A stretch of 64,000 nucleotides of DNA from Adineta ricciae. Taxonomy: Eukaryota > Rotifera > Eurotatoria > Adinetida > Adinetidae. The position numbers and the translations under genes were made by a program. Shown in pieces: positions 61,378 through 64,000 of this stretch (its first letter is position 1; the number at the start of each line of letters is the position of its first letter). The stretch lies in NCBI GenBank assembly GCA_905250025.1, contig CAJNOJ010000005.1, forward strand, positions 310,001 to 374,000. Reading direction: 5' to 3'. A model generated the notes under the pieces. That model saw nothing but the letters and a program-made list of their open reading frames with translations, was not told the origin of the DNA and made no database searches.

Positions 61378-62230
61378 TTAGTAGGCTGGCGGTTGATAAT
61401 TCGATTGTGCTTGCTGAGTAGCAGTAAATGGCGGTTGAGAAAAGCTACCTGTATTATTACCGGCTGGTGGATAACCAGCGTACGTCTGTCCACCGCCTGT
61501 CGAATGATCTTCATACCCTGCACTGAATAAATTTGAGACACCTTCACGATAACGACGAAATGTGAAAAATACCAATCCACCCTTGAAAGAAAAAAAAACA
61601 TAAAGTATAATCAGGTGATCGAATTCATTGATTTATACAATATTACCCAAGCTAGAATTGAGAAGAACGAAAAAGCGATAGCTGCTTGAACACTATTGCG
61701 ACCATTCCATCCTGGAATATCTTTGGGATCCTGTTGTCGCCATTGATCCGCCAAATAACAGAATCCGATGAACCATAAGAATACCATAATTGCTAAACAA
61801 AATATTAATGAACTGTAAAGAACAAACAGGTGATGGGGAAAGTGTGTACCTGATATGATCAACTCAGTTACCACAATGATCTTTCGTGTTTTTATATTCG
61901 CAATATTTGGAAAATAAACATCGAGTCCCGTAAATGCTATGGTTAAAAGAAATGCGATCACACCAATAGCAATACCGTACCCACAAGCACCAGAACCATT
62001 GTAGCGGCATTGACCATTTGCATATCCTTCTTGTGCAATACATGCAAAAACAATAATAGCGAAAACCTCGAAGAATAGGACAGGATTATTTTATGGAGAA
62101 AATCTTTATAAAGACATACCCAAGCAACAATGCGTAAGATAACTTGAGGCTTTTTCAGAAATTCGATTGCATCGAATGCCGAGCCAGCTCGGCCGGCGCC
62201 GAATGCTTGTGGTTCCATCGACGGATTCAT
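61378..62230 (-). CDS. Synaptogyrin family vesicle membrane protein
   Basis: Four exons (62120-62230, 61850-62066, 61647-61792, 61378-61581) give 225 aa. Features in order: N-terminal AFGAGRAGSAFDAIEFLKKP, the family's opening motif; four transmembrane segments (ILRIVAWVFAIIVFACIA; IAIGVIAFLLTIAFTGLDVY; IMVFLWFIGFCYLADQW; AAIAFSFFSILAWGGLVFF); a vesicle-lumen loop with CRYNGSGACGYG; and a cytosolic Pro/Gln/Tyr-rich tail ending QSNYQPPAY. Synaptogyrins are MARVEL-type proteins of synaptic-like vesicles with roles in vesicle formation and recycling. ATG 62230 was preferred over an upstream in-frame start because the family protein begins right before this motif. Confidence 0.95.
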
Positions 62231-63081
62231 TTGCGTTTGTCGAATAAAAATCAAGAGGAAATGAAGCAATTTGAAATCTAGAAAACGAGTTTATTTCGTC
62301 AGGTTCGTTTCTTCGCGTTAAAATAAAATAATCATAAGCAATCGAACATATTCTCCTTCCTGTTAATAGAACATAATAATGAAGAAAAAAAAAACTTCTT
62401 TCGATGAATCATAGAAGTAAGGAAACATAACAACAAAATATTTTCATTTACTGGAACTGACATCTACTGTGTAAATTTAGACGAGAGACTACTAGGTAAA
62501 AGAACCAGTATTTTATTAGAAAACACGAAGAAGTGAACAGGAAAAGAGAGAATTGTTCTCGTGTTACTCATACAATGACATACCGTGGCAGCACCAGTAA
62601 ATTTACGAATTTAAGATGTCACTAAATATAAATCAGCAAATATCAAGTCACTCAACATTTTTATAGCGCGCCAAGAAGTCAAGTCTATTTTAAGTCGATG
62701 GCTCTCTCGTCTATTCGATGTTCGACATTTTCTCATTGCTAAAGAATTCTATTGCGATATTTCTTATCTTTTACTATATGAACTTTCCCCAATGTGAGCG
62801 TTATGTATACGACATGGAAAACATATGTTTTATTGAAGCAAAAAAGATATTGAGATATATAGTAAAGTAAAGCAACTAGAGATATACAAAATATGGTAAT
62901 AAATGAGATTAAGCGAAGAAGAAGCAGAAGAAGAAATGTTTCAGAACTAAATTGAAATCACATTTTGTTTTATCAAGGCAAGAATCATCATGCTTGGATC
63001 GGAAGACACACAATGCACAAGAAAAGACCGGAATAATACCAATGCTCAAAATGAACTTTTTCATCAATATCAACGTTTCCT
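62231..63081. other. Intergenic region
   Basis: 851 bp of AT-rich sequence between two minus-strand genes. Nothing coding seen. It contains the synaptogyrin promoter and the 3' end of the CFAP97D1-like gene. Confidence 0.4.
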
Positions 63082-63880
63082 TTATTCTCTTTGATAACTT
63101 CGCGGAGCACTTGCAGCTCGTCGCGCTGATCGCTGCCGACTACGACTTTGACGGGTACTAGGCTAGTAGAGACACCGAGATAAACAACATGAAAGCAAAC
63201 CAATGGTTAGTTTCATACTCGTGAGCCATGCCAATCTAGCGAATACTTCGCGATATTATCTAAATAGGAGAGATTCTTTGACCAACTATTTGACCAATCA
63301 TTTCGGTTTAATTCGGGTTTACAATCAACAATTCTTTTGGCCATAGTCGAGTTCTCACGCGATACACGTAATAATTCTCGACGACGTTTCTCTTGATTCA
63401 GACTAAATCATCAGATAAGTACTGGACAACATGTGTGCACATGGAACTCCTTACCTTCTTGCTGAATAATAATTGCGATTATCAACATTATCTGCTCTAC
63501 GCATCGTATGTGCCATTTTTTCTAATAATATGCGATTATCACGTTCGATAGTTGCTGTACGTTCTTCTTCTAACTGAAGAAAAATAGGAAAAAATTTTGC
63601 AATAAAATAGAAAATCAAGTTGAGTCACACCTGAAGTTTTTTCAATTTCATATGCAAATGCATATATGTGCGTGGTGGACGTGTATCAATAGTTGGTCGA
63701 GCATCACGTACCTAAATGAAACCATGAAATACATCGATAAAGATGAATGGAGAATCTCTCTTACCAAGATTTGATGTTCTGAATGATATTTCTCATCCCA
63801 TTTCTTTTGAAGAAGACGATTAGTAGCGGGTCGTATTGGTTGATATGATTTATGCATTGATGTAACCCGTCTTTCGATAT
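63082..63880 (-). CDS. CFAP97D1-like axonemal protein, 5' end beyond the window
   Basis: Exons 63765-63880, 63631-63711, 63455-63573, 63219-63402 and 63082-63162 on the minus strand, read in that order; the 5' exon(s) lie past 63880 or outside the window. The protein shows the CFAP97/Hemingway-type pattern: HKSYQPIRPATNRLLQKKWD, ARPTIDTRPPRTYMHLHMKL, KKLQLEEERTATIERDNRIL, ARSLNQEKRRRELLRVSREN and AKRIVDCKPELNRNDWSNSW. The family works in sperm and cilium axonemes. The C-terminal exon adds a basic Ser/Arg tail (PSTRQSRSRQRSARR, ending SYQRE) and uses more GC-rich codons than its neighbours. Without that last splice the frame would stop at 63213. Confidence 0.82.
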
Positions 63881-64000
63881 CTAGAACTACATTCAAATGA
63901 GTAAAGTAACATAAAATTTCCCAACAAAAAAAGAGCCGCAAGCACGAAATGTTTCCGCTTATTTTTTGTTCTTACAAAATTACAGAAAAAGAGGATAATG

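Noticed and set aside
62988-63203. 71-codon minus-strand frame with GC-rich codons, first taken as a possible transferred gene
   Set aside because: A different frame of the same DNA, spliced from the CFAP97D1-like body, gives a sensible Ser/Arg tail and explains the GC-rich codons.

Overview
The window looks like gene-dense animal DNA from a small invertebrate, most likely a bdelloid rotifer. The evidence is AT-rich sequence, introns that are mostly 45-60 bp with plain GT..AG ends, genes packed on both strands with gaps as small as about 75 bp, and a purely metazoan gene set (RUNX, synaptogyrin, NF-YA, ROGDI, APC-like, CFAP97D1-like). The rotifer assignment is inference. I built gene models by hand from splice signals and reading frame, and for almost every complete model the spliced length came out divisible by three.

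Layout. 1-2.9 kb: non-coding sequence, then the first coding piece of a T-type calcium channel that stops dead at a single N (2875). 3.6-6.0 kb: ammonium transporter. 6.0-11.6 kb: long gene-poor stretch. 11.7-13.0 kb: small one-domain Ig protein with a GPI-like tail. 15.5-16.5 kb: linker histone H1 with an intron in its tail. 17.3-20.3 kb (minus): small acidic protein and a GCK-III (MST3/4-like) kinase. 21.1-27.3 kb (plus): a tight head-to-tail block ROGDI - TCAIM - HSD17B4, followed by a decayed partial copy of HSD17B4. 30.4-34.3 kb (plus): an unrecognised 298-aa protein and a Ser/Gly-rich membrane protein built from duplicated micro-exons. 34.6-34.9 kb (minus): a 90-aa neuropeptide-like precursor. 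37.9-38.9 kb: NF-YA. 40.1-43.2 kb (minus): an APC-like protein without armadillo repeats and an ADP/ATP carrier, the latter head-to-head with an unrecognised gene (43.8-45.4 kb). 47.1-48.6 kb (minus): RUNX factor. 51.2-60.3 kb (minus): an unrecognised helical protein, a large coiled-coil protein, a very short Qb-type SNARE and MUS81. 61.4-62.2 kb: synaptogyrin. 63.1 kb to the edge: CFAP97D1-like gene, cut by the window end.

The most interesting items are: (i) an APC-like gene reduced to a beta-catenin-binding 20-aa repeat plus SAMP-like elements; (ii) a 95-aa SNARE sitting about 100 bp behind MUS81 with a splice acceptor right before its ATG; (iii) the same acceptor-at-ATG arrangement in the ROGDI-TCAIM-HSD17B4 block, suggesting spliced-leader operons; (iv) the micro-exon Ser/Gly protein with an Ala/Gly segment and a Cys-rich module; (v) a candidate neuropeptide precursor; and (vi) a dead HSD17B4 copy in which one exon and the adjoining intron remain almost identical to the live gene.
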